A stretch of DNA of 64,000 bases from Sphingomonas zeae (lineage in GTDB: Bacteria; Pseudomonadota; Alphaproteobacteria; Sphingomonadales; Sphingomonadaceae). Of the stretch, positions 1-7,743 are shown piece by piece (position 1 is the stretch's first letter; each line of letters starts with the position of its first letter). The position numbers and the translations under genes are program-made. The notes under the pieces are model-generated. The model saw nothing but the letters and a program-made list of their open reading frames with translations, ran no database searches and had not been told where the DNA came from. The DNA is taken from assembly GCF_014197135.1 (NCBI RefSeq), contig NZ_JACIFA010000004.1:248001-312000 (forward strand). The letters run 5' to 3'.

Positions 1-344
1 GTGGTGCTGGAGGTCCGGATCGTGACCGCTCCCGGAACCGAGGCGGGGCGACCGAGGCGGATCTGGCGGGTGCGCGGATCGCAGGTCATGGTTAGGCGCG
101 TGACGCCGCCCGTGCCGAAGATCGCGACCGACCCTTGCGCGGTGCGCTGATAGCGCCAGTCGCCCGGCGTCAGGGGCCAGTCGCGCCAGTCGCTGCCCAA
201 TACGGGGCGCGGCGCGGACGGGGCGGGACGGGGGGCTTGTCGCACCGGTGGTGCAGCCTCGGGGCGCGGGGCGGCGGGGATACAGCCCGACAGGGCGGCG
301 GCCCCGACGATCGGGGCGAGGGAAGCAAGGGACAGGCGACGCAT
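1..344 (-). CDS. Putative lipoprotein of unknown function, truncated by the left window edge
   Basis: An open frame runs leftward from an ATG at 342-344 and leaves the window without a stop, so about 114 codons are visible. The N-terminus has a short basic start (MRRLS), a hydrophobic stretch and a lipobox-like LSGC near residues 18-21. This predicts export and lipidation. An Ala/Pro/Arg-rich linker follows, then a folded-looking part with the motifs GDWRY and MTCDPRTRQIRL. I do not recognise a named domain. It is divergent from the PRC-barrel gene at 474. The coding call rests on the lipobox and the consistently GC-rich third codon positions. Confidence 0.7.
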   Translation of the reverse strand, partial: MRRLSLASLAPIVGAAALSGCIPAAPRPEAAPPVRQAPRPAPSAPRPVLGSDWRDWPLTPGDWRYQRTAQGSVAIFGTGGVTRLTMTCDPRTRQIRLGRPASVPGAVTIRTSST

Positions 345-473
345 CGCGTCGAGCCTATGGGGGAGGGGGCGCCCTCGCTCAACCCCGCGCTGCGACGGGA
401 CGTGCCGATGCGGCGGGCATCGGAACCGCGCCTCGCTCTGGCGGGTTTTGACGGCGATAAACGGAGATTAAGA

Positions 474-845
474 ATGGCCGATCACGATACGCCGACCCTG
501 ATCCTGGTCCAGTCCAATGTCTCAGGGACCCTGAAGCTGGAGAGCCGCGACGGCGACATGATCGGCAGCGTCTCTTCTTTCATGGTCCACAAGCGTTCGG
601 GCCGCGCGACCCACGCCGTGCTGGCGCTGGGCGGGTTTCTGGGCATGGGCAAGAGCTTCTATCCCGTGCCGTTCAGCCTGCTCCAATATGATCCGGTGGG
701 CGATCAATATGTGATCACCGTCGACCGCCGCTTGCTGGAAGGCGGCCCGAGCTGGGCGAACCATGCGCCGGTGTTCGATCAGGCCTATGCCGACCGGGTG
801 GCGGGCTATTATGGGGTGGGGACGGAGAATCTGGATTTGGGGTGA
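474..845 (+). CDS. PRC-barrel domain-containing protein
   Basis: A 123-residue protein. Residues about 10-95 match the PRC-barrel pattern: a region around GDMIGSVSSF that marks the small beta-barrel, a conserved ALGGFLGMGKSFYPVPF segment, and a C-terminal YGVG. PRC-barrel proteins are small cytosolic folds seen in ribosome maturation and photosynthetic reaction centre subunits; single-domain forms in alphaproteobacteria have no agreed role. The ATG at 474 is chosen because GGAG (463-466) lies a few bases upstream. The frame stays open further upstream to 135, but that part is low-complexity and overlaps the divergent lipoprotein. Confidence 0.85.
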   Translation: MADHDTPTLILVQSNVSGTLKLESRDGDMIGSVSSFMVHKRSGRATHAVLALGGFLGMGKSFYPVPFSLLQYDPVGDQYVITVDRRLLEGGPSWANHAPVFDQAYADRVAGYYGVGTENLDLG

Positions 846-873
846 TTTTTTGAGGGCGGTCCTTGGGGCGATG

Positions 874-1002
874 CCCTCCCCCATCCCCTCCCGCCTGCGG
901 GAGGGGCGTGTCCGTGGAAGTGGTAGGATTCTTTCAGACGTAGAGCCCTGACGGCCGCCCAGTCACGCTCCCCTCCCGCAGGCGGGAGGGGATGGGGGAG
1001 GG
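874..1002. repeat. Intergenic palindromic element with 33-nt perfect inverted arms
   Basis: The arms 874-906 and 970-1002 are exact reverse complements over 33 nt, and each arm contains its own smaller palindrome (CCCTCCCGC / GCGGGAGGG type). The element fills the space between the convergent PRC-barrel and uvrB genes, so it could act as a bidirectional 3'-end structure. There is no U-tract. It is related in style, but not identical in sequence, to the elements at 5432, 16837, 22018, 28969, 42174 and 49424. Confidence 0.85.
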
Positions 1003-1031
1003 CAACCGCCAAACAGCCCACCCCCAACGAA

Positions 1032-3224
1032 TCAATTCGCCTTTCGCCCGCTCGCGAACTTCTTGCTCTTGCCGAACCGCGTCTTACGCGTGCCCGGCTT
1101 GCCTTCGTTGGAGCGCCCCATGATCGGCGCCTTCTGCTCGTGCACGGGCAGGCCCAGTTCCTCGTTTTCCAGCTGCCGGATCTCATCGCGCAACCGGCCC
1201 GCTTCCTCGAATTCGAGGTCGGCGGCGGCCTTGCGCATCTTCTTCTCCAACTCCTCGATATAGGCGCGCAGGTTGTGGCCGACCATGTGCGGACGGTCGT
1301 CGTCGATCGGCACCGTCACCTGGTCGCCGCTGGCCACATGCGCGATGATGTCGCCGATCTGGCGGCGGATCGTCTGCGGCGTGATGCCATGCTCGGCATT
1401 ATAGGCCATCTGCTTTTCGCGACGGCGCGAGGTTTCCAGCATCGCGCGCTCCATCGACCCGGTGATGCGGTCGGCGTACAGGATCACGCGGCCATCGACA
1501 TTGCGCGCCGCGCGCCCGATCGTCTGGATCAGCGAGGTTTCCGAACGCAGAAAGCCTTCCTTGTCCGCGTCCAGAATCGCGACCAGCCCGCATTCGGGAA
1601 TGTCCAGGCCCTCGCGTAGCAGGTTGATGCCGATCAGCACGTCATAGACACCCAGCCGCAGATCGCGGATCAGCTCGATACGCTCCAGCGTCTCGACGTC
1701 GGAGTGCATGTAGCGGACCTTGATCCCCGCCTCGTGCATATATTCGGTCAGGTCCTCCGCCATCCGCTTGGTCAGCGTGGTGACGAGGGTGCGATAGCCC
1801 AGCTCGGTCGTCTTGCGCGCCTCGATGATCAGGTCCTGCACCTGTTCCTCGACCGGTTTGATCTCGACCGGCGGGTCGATCAGGCCGGTGGGGCGGATGA
1901 CCTGTTCGACGAAGACGCCGCCGGTCTGCTCCATCTCCCAATGGCCGGGGGTGGCCGAGACGCTGACCGTCTGCGGGCGCATCGCGTCCCATTCGTTGAA
2001 GCGCAGCGGCCGGTTGTCGATCGCGGAGGGCAGGCGGAAGCCATATTCGGCCAGCGTGATCTTGCGGCGATGGTCGCCGCGCGACATGCCGTTGATCTGG
2101 CCGATCGTGACATGGCTTTCGTCGACGAACAGCACCGCATTTTCGGGCAGATATTCGAACAGCGTGGGCGGTGGCTCACCGGGCAGGCGGCCGGTCAGGA
2201 AACGGCTGTAATTCTCGATGCCGTTGCATGACCCCGTGGCAGCGATCATCTCCAGGTCGAAATTGGTCCGCTGCTCCAGCCGCTGGCGTTCCAGCAGCTT
2301 GCCCTCGATCTCCAACTCCTTGAGCCGTTCGGTAAGCTCGAACTTGATCGCCTCGACCGCCTGCTTCATCGTCGGACCCGGCGTCACATAGTGGCTGTTG
2401 GCGTAGATGCGCACCGAATTGAGACTGGCGACCTTCTTGCCGGTCAGCGGATCGAACTCGACGATCTCCTCGATCTCGTCGCCGAAAAAGGACACGCGCC
2501 AGGCCGAATCCTCATAATGCGAGGGGAAGATTTCGAGATTGTCGCCCTTCACCCGGAAATTGCCGCGCATGAAGGCGGCATCGTTGCGCTTATACTGAAG
2601 CGCGACCAGCTTGCGGATGATCTCGCGCTGGTCGACGCTTTGGCCTTTTTTCAGGTCGAAGATCATCGCCGAATAGGTTTCGACCGACCCGATACCGTAG
2701 AGGCAGGACACCGAGGCGACGATGATGACGTCATCGCGCTCGAGCAGCGCACGCGTTGCCGAGTGGCGCATCCGGTCGATCGACTCGTTGATCGAGCTTT
2801 CCTTCTCGATATAGGTGTCGGACCGGGGCACATAGGCCTCGGGCTGGTAATAGTCGTAATAGCTGACGAAATATTCGACCGCGTTGTTGGGGAAGAAACT
2901 CTTGAACTCCCCATAGAGCTGCGCCGCCAGGATCTTGTTGGGCGCGAGGATCAGCGCGGGGCGCTGCAATTCCTCGATCACCTTGGCCATGGTGAAGGTC
3001 TTGCCCGATCCTGTGACGCCTAGCAGCACCTGATCCTTGTCGCCGGCGCGCGCGGCGGCGGCGAGTTCGGCGATGGCGGCGGGCTGGTCGCCGCTGGCGG
3101 TGTAATCCGTGACAAGTTCGAAGCGCTTGCCGCCTTCGGCCTTTTCCGGGCGCGACGGGCGGTGAGGAACGAAGCTGACCCCGGTTTCGGGCTCGTCTAG
3201 GGTGGTACGGATCTGGATCGCCAT
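1032..3224 (-). CDS. uvrB: UvrABC excinuclease subunit B (UvrB)
   Basis: DNA-damage recognition subunit of nucleotide excision repair; it is loaded by UvrA and recruits UvrC. The 730-residue protein shows Walker A GVTGSGKT at about 69-76, the damage-verifying beta-hairpin region ([12 protein letters not shown]), the DESHVT helicase motif, motif VI around QTIGRAARN, and a C-terminal UVR coiled coil that would bind UvrC. It is about 55 residues longer than the E. coli protein because of an N-terminal extension and a basic tail ([12 protein letters not shown]). Start: the ATG at 3224 begins MAIQIRTT; the frame stays open to 3326, but that would run into the upstream hydrolase gene. It is transcribed leftward after the MBL-fold gene. 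Confidence 0.98.
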   Translation of the reverse strand: MAIQIRTTLDEPETGVSFVPHRPSRPEKAEGGKRFELVTDYTASGDQPAAIAELAAAARAGDKDQVLLGVTGSGKTFTMAKVIEELQRPALILAPNKILAAQLYGEFKSFFPNNAVEYFVSYYDYYQPEAYVPRSDTYIEKESSINESIDRMRHSATRALLERDDVIIVASVSCLYGIGSVETYSAMIFDLKKGQSVDQREIIRKLVALQYKRNDAAFMRGNFRVKGDNLEIFPSHYEDSAWRVSFFGDEIEEIVEFDPLTGKKVASLNSVRIYANSHYVTPGPTMKQAVEAIKFELTERLKELEIEGKLLERQRLEQRTNFDLEMIAATGSCNGIENYSRFLTGRLPGEPPPTLFEYLPENAVLFVDESHVTIGQINGMSRGDHRRKITLAEYGFRLPSAIDNRPLRFNEWDAMRPQTVSVSATPGHWEMEQTGGVFVEQVIRPTGLIDPPVEIKPVEEQVQDLIIEARKTTELGYRTLVTTLTKRMAEDLTEYMHEAGIKVRYMHSDVETLERIELIRDLRLGVYDVLIGINLLREGLDIPECGLVAILDADKEGFLRSETSLIQTIGRAARNVDGRVILYADRITGSMERAMLETSRRREKQMAYNAEHGITPQTIRRQIGDIIAHVASGDQVTVPIDDDRPHMVGHNLRAYIEELEKKMRKAAADLEFEEAGRLRDEIRQLENEELGLPVHEQKAPIMGRSNEGKPGTRKTRFGKSKKFASGRKAN

Positions 3225-3289
3225 GCCGGGAATATGGGTCCGGTTGCGCTTTTGTTCCAGTGGTTGCGATCTTGTGGCGTGGGCTTCGC

Positions 3290-4456
3290 TTATCGCAAAG
3301 CCCGAACCCGCGCCGTATCGAGGCAAGCCCGCATCGCCGCATCGCCGGTCCGTGGTGCGCCTCCAGCCCGGAAAGGGCCGACCTCCACCGGCTCGCCCAG
3401 CCGAACCGCCATAAACCGGCCCGGCGCGCGGGAACAGCGCATCGCCGCGTCGAGCAGCTTGGGCGGCGTGTCATAGCCCTCATAGGACAGCCGGAACGTA
3501 CCCCAATGGATGGGGATCGCGGTCGATGCGCCCAGCCGCTCGAAAATCTGTACCGCTTGCGGCGGGCCGATATGGCTGCCCGACGCCATCTGGCCCGGAA
3601 CGAAGCGGAATGCGCCGATCGGCAGCAGCGCCAGCCGCACCGGGCCGAGTTTCGCTGCTTCCCCCGGCCAGCGCCCGTCGCCCATGCCGGTATCGCCCGC
3701 GAAAAAGACATTGCCCCCCGGCAAGCGCACCACGAAGCTGGACCATAAGGCCCGGTTGCGATCGGCAAACCAGCGGCTGCCCCAGTGATGGTTGCGCGTG
3801 ACGGCCACCGAAACGCCCGGCCGGATCGCCTTTTCCCGCCCCCAATCGAGTGCCGTGGCGGGGACGCCGACCTGATCGATGACGCTGTCATTGCCCAGGC
3901 TGGTGATGATCAACGGCCGGTCCCGCCGCCACAGTCGCTGGAGCGTCGTCTGGTCGAGATGGTCGTAATGATTGTGGCTGACCAGCACGACATCGATCCG
4001 GGGCAGGTCGTCAAAGGCAATTCCGGGTATCGCCACCCGCTTCGGGCCGAAGCCGAACGGCCCCGCACGCTCGGCATAGACGGGATCGGTCAGGATGTTC
4101 AGCCCCTGGGTCTGTATCAACACCGTCGCATGGCCGATCCAGGTCGCGACCATTCGCTGGCCCGTAACCCGTGCCTCGGGTTTGGATGGGTGGACCGGCA
4201 CGGCATGGGGCCAGTCGGGGCGGCCGTCATCGCCGGTGAGCTGCCGCCACAGAAAACCGCCACGCCCGCCGCGTGTCGGCATCCTCAGGGTATCGGCATC
4301 GCCATCCGGGTTGAAGAAGCGCTCGCCATCATAATGGCCGGTTTCCGGCCCCACATAATAAAGCCGGTCGAGATAATGCGGGACGATCGTCGCGGTCAGG
4401 CCGAGCAGGATGAGGATCAGCGCCAGCCCCTTGGCGATCCGGCCGACGCGTTTCAT
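3290..4456 (-). CDS. MBL-fold metallo-hydrolase, NAPE-PLD-like, membrane-anchored
   Basis: A 388-residue protein with one N-terminal membrane segment (about residues 9-26), then a metallo-beta-lactamase fold. The metal-binding motif is SHNHYDHLD near residue 160. Later ligands are plausible in [17 protein letters not shown] and IPIHWGTF. The segment [12 protein letters not shown] and the order of motifs match the family of bacterial proteins related to N-acyl-phosphatidylethanolamine phospholipase D. Substrate is unknown; an envelope lipid or phosphodiester is a reasonable inference. The gene ends 65 nt before the uvrB start and may share its transcript. Confidence 0.88.
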   Translation of the reverse strand: MKRVGRIAKGLALILILLGLTATIVPHYLDRLYYVGPETGHYDGERFFNPDGDADTLRMPTRGGRGGFLWRQLTGDDGRPDWPHAVPVHPSKPEARVTGQRMVATWIGHATVLIQTQGLNILTDPVYAERAGPFGFGPKRVAIPGIAFDDLPRIDVVLVSHNHYDHLDQTTLQRLWRRDRPLIITSLGNDSVIDQVGVPATALDWGREKAIRPGVSVAVTRNHHWGSRWFADRNRALWSSFVVRLPGGNVFFAGDTGMGDGRWPGEAAKLGPVRLALLPIGAFRFVPGQMASGSHIGPPQAVQIFERLGASTAIPIHWGTFRLSYEGYDTPPKLLDAAMRCSRAPGRFMAVRLGEPVEVGPFRAGGAPRTGDAAMRACLDTARVRALR

Positions 4457-4526
4457 GTTTCAGCCTTCAAGCGCCGGACGATAGGCAAAGCCCGGTCAAA
4501 AAAGCGCATCGCAAAGCTCCTGACAT

Positions 4527-4928
4527 TCAGCGTCGACCGCGCGCGATGCGGGCCTGCCAAAGCATAAGAAGCGGCACGACCCCCAGTTCCATGACCAGCC
4601 CCAACCGATGCCCGGCGGAGGGCGCGCCGATCGTTGCCCAGGACAATGCGCGCGCCAGTCCACCCGCCACCACCAGCAATCCCAGCAATCGGAACCGCGC
4701 GCCCTTGCGCTCGATGCCGGGCACGCAGGTCGTAAAGGCCAGGCCCAGCGCAAAGAAGATGCCGGAGACATAGCGGAACTGGCTGTCCAGATCGGTCGGG
4801 ATCGACGGCGCATGACCCAGCCACCCGGGGCCGCGCACGATGCTGATCCCGCCGATGGTCAGCGGCACCAGACAGGCGATGGCGACCACGACCTGCAAGG
4901 CACGCCGCTCGACCCGGATATCGCTCAA
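4527..4928 (-). CDS. DUF4345-type small membrane protein (TTG start)
   Basis: A 133-residue protein with four predicted hydrophobic segments (VVVAIACLVPLTIGG, YVSGIFFALGLAFTTC, LLGLLVVAGGLARAL, LGLVMELGVVPLLMLW), the pattern of DUF4345 proteins. Function is unknown. The start is inferred as TTG at 4926-4928, which overlaps the TGA of the upstream DUF2721 gene (TTGA), with AAGGAAA a few bases before it. No ATG exists at a sensible place in this frame. This overlap suggests translational coupling of the two membrane proteins. Confidence 0.7.
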   Translation of the reverse strand: MSDIRVERRALQVVVAIACLVPLTIGGISIVRGPGWLGHAPSIPTDLDSQFRYVSGIFFALGLAFTTCVPGIERKGARFRLLGLLVVAGGLARALSWATIGAPSAGHRLGLVMELGVVPLLMLWQARIARGRR

Positions 4929-5377
4929 TCCAGGATTTCCTTGCGGACATGGATCGCGCGCAGTGAAATGCGAACCTCGACCATGAACGCGATCAGGCAC
5001 AGGGTCAGCAGGCTGACCGAAAGGATGAAGGCGAGCGCGATCCAGGTGCCGATAGCGAATTTGCCGATATTGGCGATGAACAGCACCGCGATGACGATAC
5101 AGGCCATCACCGCGCTCGACACCGCCAGGAACAGCGCCGCGTTGATGATCGACATCCGCCGGTCGAGCAACCGCAGCTCCCATTTGTGGCGCAACAGGTC
5201 GGGACCGTCGTCGATCTTGTGGATCATCATTTCCAGCCCGCGCGCCCGGTCGATCACCCGCGCCAGCCGCCCGGCCAGCACGTTCAGCAACTGCCCGATC
5301 GCGGCGAGCAGGAAGACGGGCGCCAGCGACAGCTGGATGGTCTGGGCGATGGTGGCAACGGCTGGCAAGATGGGCAT
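4925..5377 (-). CDS. DUF2721 family membrane protein
   Basis: A 150-residue protein. An N-terminal hydrophobic stretch (IQLSLAPVFLLAAIGQLLNVL) is followed by a charged region with ARVIDRARGLE, then two strong membrane segments. This is the DUF2721 layout (three membrane helices with a cytoplasmic loop). Function is not known. The ATG at 5377 begins MPILPAVATI; the frame stays open to 5461 but would then run into the palindromic element at 5432. It is coupled to the DUF4345 gene by a 4-nt overlap. Confidence 0.82.
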   Translation of the reverse strand: MPILPAVATIAQTIQLSLAPVFLLAAIGQLLNVLAGRLARVIDRARGLEMMIHKIDDGPDLLRHKWELRLLDRRMSIINAALFLAVSSAVMACIVIAVLFIANIGKFAIGTWIALAFILSVSLLTLCLIAFMVEVRISLRAIHVRKEILD

Positions 5378-5431
5378 CGCCTGAAATGGTGGCGCGTCGG
5401 GCTGCACGGAGCAAGGGGGAAAGGAATCAAT

Positions 5432-5562
5432 GATCCTCCCCGGCACGGGGAGGGGGACCACCCGCAGGGTGGTGGAGGGGGCGTGCTGTCGAGCCAGTCC
5501 CTTGCCGAAGCCCCCCTCCGTCAGCCCTGCGGCCTGCCACCTCCCCGCGAGCGGGGAGGATC
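5432..5562. repeat. Palindromic intergenic element, family A copy 2
   Basis: Outer arms GATCCTCCCC (5432-5441) and GGGGAGGATC (5553-5562) are perfect 10-bp complements. An inner hairpin ACCACCC-gca-GGGTGGT lies at 5457-5473. A second half carries the family signature CCCCCCTCCGTCAG followed by GGCCTGCCACCTCCCCG. The right end overlaps the stop codon of the AlkA-like gene (5561-5563), so the element forms the 3' end of that transcript. Confidence 0.9.
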
Positions 5563-6190
5563 ATACCGGCGCGGCGTCGGCCCCCGCGCCGTAGTGATGC
5601 CAGGTGAAGATGGCGAGCGCGCTACGGTGCGGACGAAACGCCTCGGCGAGTTCGCGGACCAATTTTTCCGAAGGCCGGGCGTCGTGACCCAGGATGCGCC
5701 CCATCTCGATCTGCACGGCCAGGTCGCCCGCCGGCCAGATGTCGGTCCGCCCTTCGGCGAACAGCAGATAGACCTCCGCCGACCAGCGGCCGATTCCCTT
5801 CACCCGGACGAGCTGCGCGATTGCTTCCTCGTCATCTTGCGGAAGCTCGGCCAGGTTCAGGCGGCCGCTCGTCACCTCTTCGGCCAGACTGCGCAGATAG
5901 CCCGCCTTTTGCCGCGATATGCCTGCGCCACGCAGTTCCTCGTCGCTGACGCCGTGCATCCGTGTCGGATCAGTCGCATCGCCCAGCAAGGCGTTCAGCC
6001 GCCGCCAATGCGCATCGGCCGACGCGACTGACACCTGCTGGCCCAATATGGTCCGGACCAGCGTCGCATAGCCCCGCGCGCGGATGCGGGGGGCGGGATA
6101 GCCGATCCGCCCCAGCGCGGCGGCAATGGCAGGCTCCATGGCCGCGAGTGCATCCATGCTTTCGCGAATCTGTTCGGCGCTTAGCCCCAT
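5561..6190 (-). CDS. DNA-3-methyladenine glycosylase II family protein (AlkA-like)
   Basis: Base-excision repair glycosylase that would remove alkylated purines from DNA. The 209-residue protein shows the helix-hairpin-helix VKGIGRWSAEV at about 128-138 and the catalytic Asp in WPAGDLAVQ about 20 residues later, the arrangement of the AlkA/HhH-GPD superfamily. TILGQQVS is the conserved N-terminal helix signature. It lacks the extra N-terminal domain of E. coli AlkA (282 residues) and so belongs to the short, Mag-like class. It starts 57 nt from the divergent ferredoxin gene. The stop overlaps a family-A palindrome. Confidence 0.93.
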   Translation of the reverse strand: MGLSAEQIRESMDALAAMEPAIAAALGRIGYPAPRIRARGYATLVRTILGQQVSVASADAHWRRLNALLGDATDPTRMHGVSDEELRGAGISRQKAGYLRSLAEEVTSGRLNLAELPQDDEEAIAQLVRVKGIGRWSAEVYLLFAEGRTDIWPAGDLAVQIEMGRILGHDARPSEKLVRELAEAFRPHRSALAIFTWHHYGAGADAAPV

Positions 6191-6247
6191 GATGCTTGAT
6201 CCGCGCGTTCAGGCCCGGCAGAGCCGCTGCCGACAAGGAGAATGGAC

Positions 6248-6565
6248 ATGCCCAAGCTTATCGTCGTGACCCGCGACGGGGAAGAACGCGAAATCGACGG
6301 CGAGGCCGGTCTGTCGGTGATGGAGGTCATCCGCGACGCCGGTGTCGACGAACTGCTGGCGCTGTGCGGCGGATGCTGCAGCTGCGCGACCTGCCATGTG
6401 CATGTCGACCCGGCCTTTGCCGACACGCTGCCCGCGATCGGGCCGGATGAGGACGACCTACTCGATTCGACCGGTGATCGGGATTCGACTTCGCGCCTGT
6501 CCTGCCAGCTGCCTTTTGGTGAAGCGCAGGACGGGATGCGGGTGCGGATCGCAGCGGAGGACTGA
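6248..6565 (+). CDS. 2Fe-2S ferredoxin, adrenodoxin type
   Basis: A small soluble electron carrier of 105 residues. The cluster ligands fit C-x5-C-x2-C (C40, C46, C49) plus C86 in RLSCQLP. Two additional cysteines (C43, C44) sit in the loop. The motif spacing and the acidic helix GPDEDDLLD resemble adrenodoxin/putidaredoxin-type ferredoxins that feed cytochrome P450s or Fe-S assembly; no P450 or reductase is nearby. ATG at 6248 is preferred over ATG at 6242 because AAGGAG (6235-6240) is then 7 nt away. A clear terminator follows at 6591. Confidence 0.93.
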   Translation: MPKLIVVTRDGEEREIDGEAGLSVMEVIRDAGVDELLALCGGCCSCATCHVHVDPAFADTLPAIGPDEDDLLDSTGDRDSTSRLSCQLPFGEAQDGMRVRIAAED

Positions 6566-6590
6566 CAGCGCATTGCGTCGGAACGTCGGA

Positions 6591-6616
6591 GGCGGGGTTA
6601 TGGCCCCGCCTTTTTT
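6591..6616 (+). terminator. Rho-independent terminator after the ferredoxin gene
   Basis: A perfect 7-bp stem GGCGGGG/CCCCGCC (6591-6597, 6604-6610) with a 6-nt loop is followed by TTTTTT. It lies 25 nt after the ferredoxin stop. Confidence 0.88.
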
Positions 6617-6687
6617 ATGCGCACAGAGGCGCGGAGGACGCAGAGGCGGCGTCCTGTTTGGCGACGTTCCAGCTTATCTAAGAGATT

Positions 6688-6840
6688 GTGTTCGCGCGGA
6701 GACGCGGAGGCGCGGAGATGTGTCGCGCGGCGCGACCGAAGCCTGCCATCATGACCGGCAGACTTTGCGGCGGCCCGAGAGGATAGAGAGGCCTTGCGGC
6801 CAGACACATCATCTCCGCGTCTCCGCGCCTCCGCGCGAAC
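6688..6840. repeat. GCGGAG-type inverted repeat (family D) in the 6566-6999 gene-free region
   Basis: The left arm, about 6690-6723, and right arm, about 6804-6840, are near-complementary and are built from tandem GCGGAGRC units. A related fragment (GCGCGGAGGACGCAGAG) sits near 6625. The 434-nt space between the ferredoxin and rlmB genes holds only the terminator, this repeat and the family-B inverted pair at 6853. I see no credible gene in it. Confidence 0.75.
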
Positions 6841-6852
6841 CTTCATCCCGTG

Positions 6853-6936
6853 GCCTTCGACTTCGCTCAGGCTGAACGGAGGAGGGGGATGGGGGCCGCG
6901 CGTACCGACAGCCGTTCACGCTGAGCGAAGTCGAAG
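6853..6936. repeat. Family-B repeat, inverted pair
   Basis: GCCTTCGACTTCGCTCAG plus GCTGAACGG (6853-6879) faces its near reverse complement (6912-6936), with about 32 nt between. The same motif recurs at 25489, 36744, 45084, 47445 and 55864. It is a short dispersed palindromic sequence found only outside genes in this window. Confidence 0.85.
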
Positions 6937-6999
6937 CGCACGCCCCGCCCTTCGCCATGTGCAAAAAGGCGGCAGGGACAGCCCCCGCCGCCCAACACA

Positions 7000-7743
7000 T
7001 CACCGCGCCGCCACCGCGTACAGCGCGATCGCCGCCGCGTTGGAGACGTTCAGGCTCTCCACCTTCGGGCTGATCGGCAGCTTGGCGAGTTCGTCGCAAT
7101 GCGCCTCGGTATTCTGGCGCATGCCTTCGCCCTCGGCGCCCAGCACGATGGCGATGCGCTGCGTGCCCATCGCCTCGGCCAGCGTCTGGTTGGCGTGGCC
7201 GGTCAGGCCGATGCGCCAGAAGCCTGCTTCGGCGATCTCGTCGAGCGCACGGGCCAAGTTCACCACGCGAATCCACGGCACCGTCTCCAGCGCACCGCTC
7301 GCCGACCGCGCGACCGTGCCTGATTCGGGCGGCGCGTGGCGATCCTGGGTCACGATACCCAGCGCGTCGAACGCGGCGGCCGAGCGCAGGATCGCGCCGA
7401 CATTGTGCGGGTCGGTCACCTGGTCGAGCACGACGAGCGGCCGCTGATCGTCCTGCCCTTCGTGCAGCAGGTCGCCCAGCCACATATCCTCCAGCGGATC
7501 GACCTCGGCCACCAGGCCCTGATGCGGCGCATCAGCGGGCACCAGGCGGCCCAGGTCCGCCGCATCGGCATAGGTGATCGGCACCACCGGCGGCAGGTCG
7601 AGCGCGGCCAGCGCCTCGCGCGTGCCCCAGATCTTGCGCACGGTGCGGTTCGGGTTGGCAAGCGCCGCCGTCACCGCATGCCGCCCCCAGAAGCGGGGGC
7701 GGTTGGATGAAGCCTGGCTGGGGCGATGTCCTCGGCGTGCCAT
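7000..7743 (-). CDS. rlmB: 23S rRNA 2'-O-methyltransferase, TrmH/SpoU family (RlmB)
   Basis: Would methylate the ribose of G2251 in 23S rRNA using S-adenosylmethionine. The 247-residue protein has an N-terminal substrate-binding domain (FWGRHAVTAALANPNR) and a SPOUT catalytic domain with the three knotted motifs: DQVTDPHNVGAILRSA, IVLGAEGEGM and LNVSNAAAIALY. The basic N-terminal MARRGHRPSQ is typical. Its ATG shares one base with the TGA of the upstream M28 peptidase (TGATG), so translation is probably coupled. TrmH-type tRNA enzymes share these motifs, but the N-terminal domain favours RlmB. Confidence 0.93.
   Translation of the reverse strand: MARRGHRPSQASSNRPRFWGRHAVTAALANPNRTVRKIWGTREALAALDLPPVVPITYADAADLGRLVPADAPHQGLVAEVDPLEDMWLGDLLHEGQDDQRPLVVLDQVTDPHNVGAILRSAAAFDALGIVTQDRHAPPESGTVARSASGALETVPWIRVVNLARALDEIAEAGFWRIGLTGHANQTLAEAMGTQRIAIVLGAEGEGMRQNTEAHCDELAKLPISPKVESLNVSNAAAIALYAVAAR

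Noticed and set aside
135..473. In-frame N-terminal extension of the PRC-barrel protein
   Set aside because: Low-complexity, overlaps a better divergent lipoprotein frame, and a good ribosome-binding site is found only at 474.
809..1186. Minus-strand frame across the palindrome at 874-1002
   Set aside because: It spans the inverted repeat and the uvrB 3' end; the apparent protein is translated palindrome.
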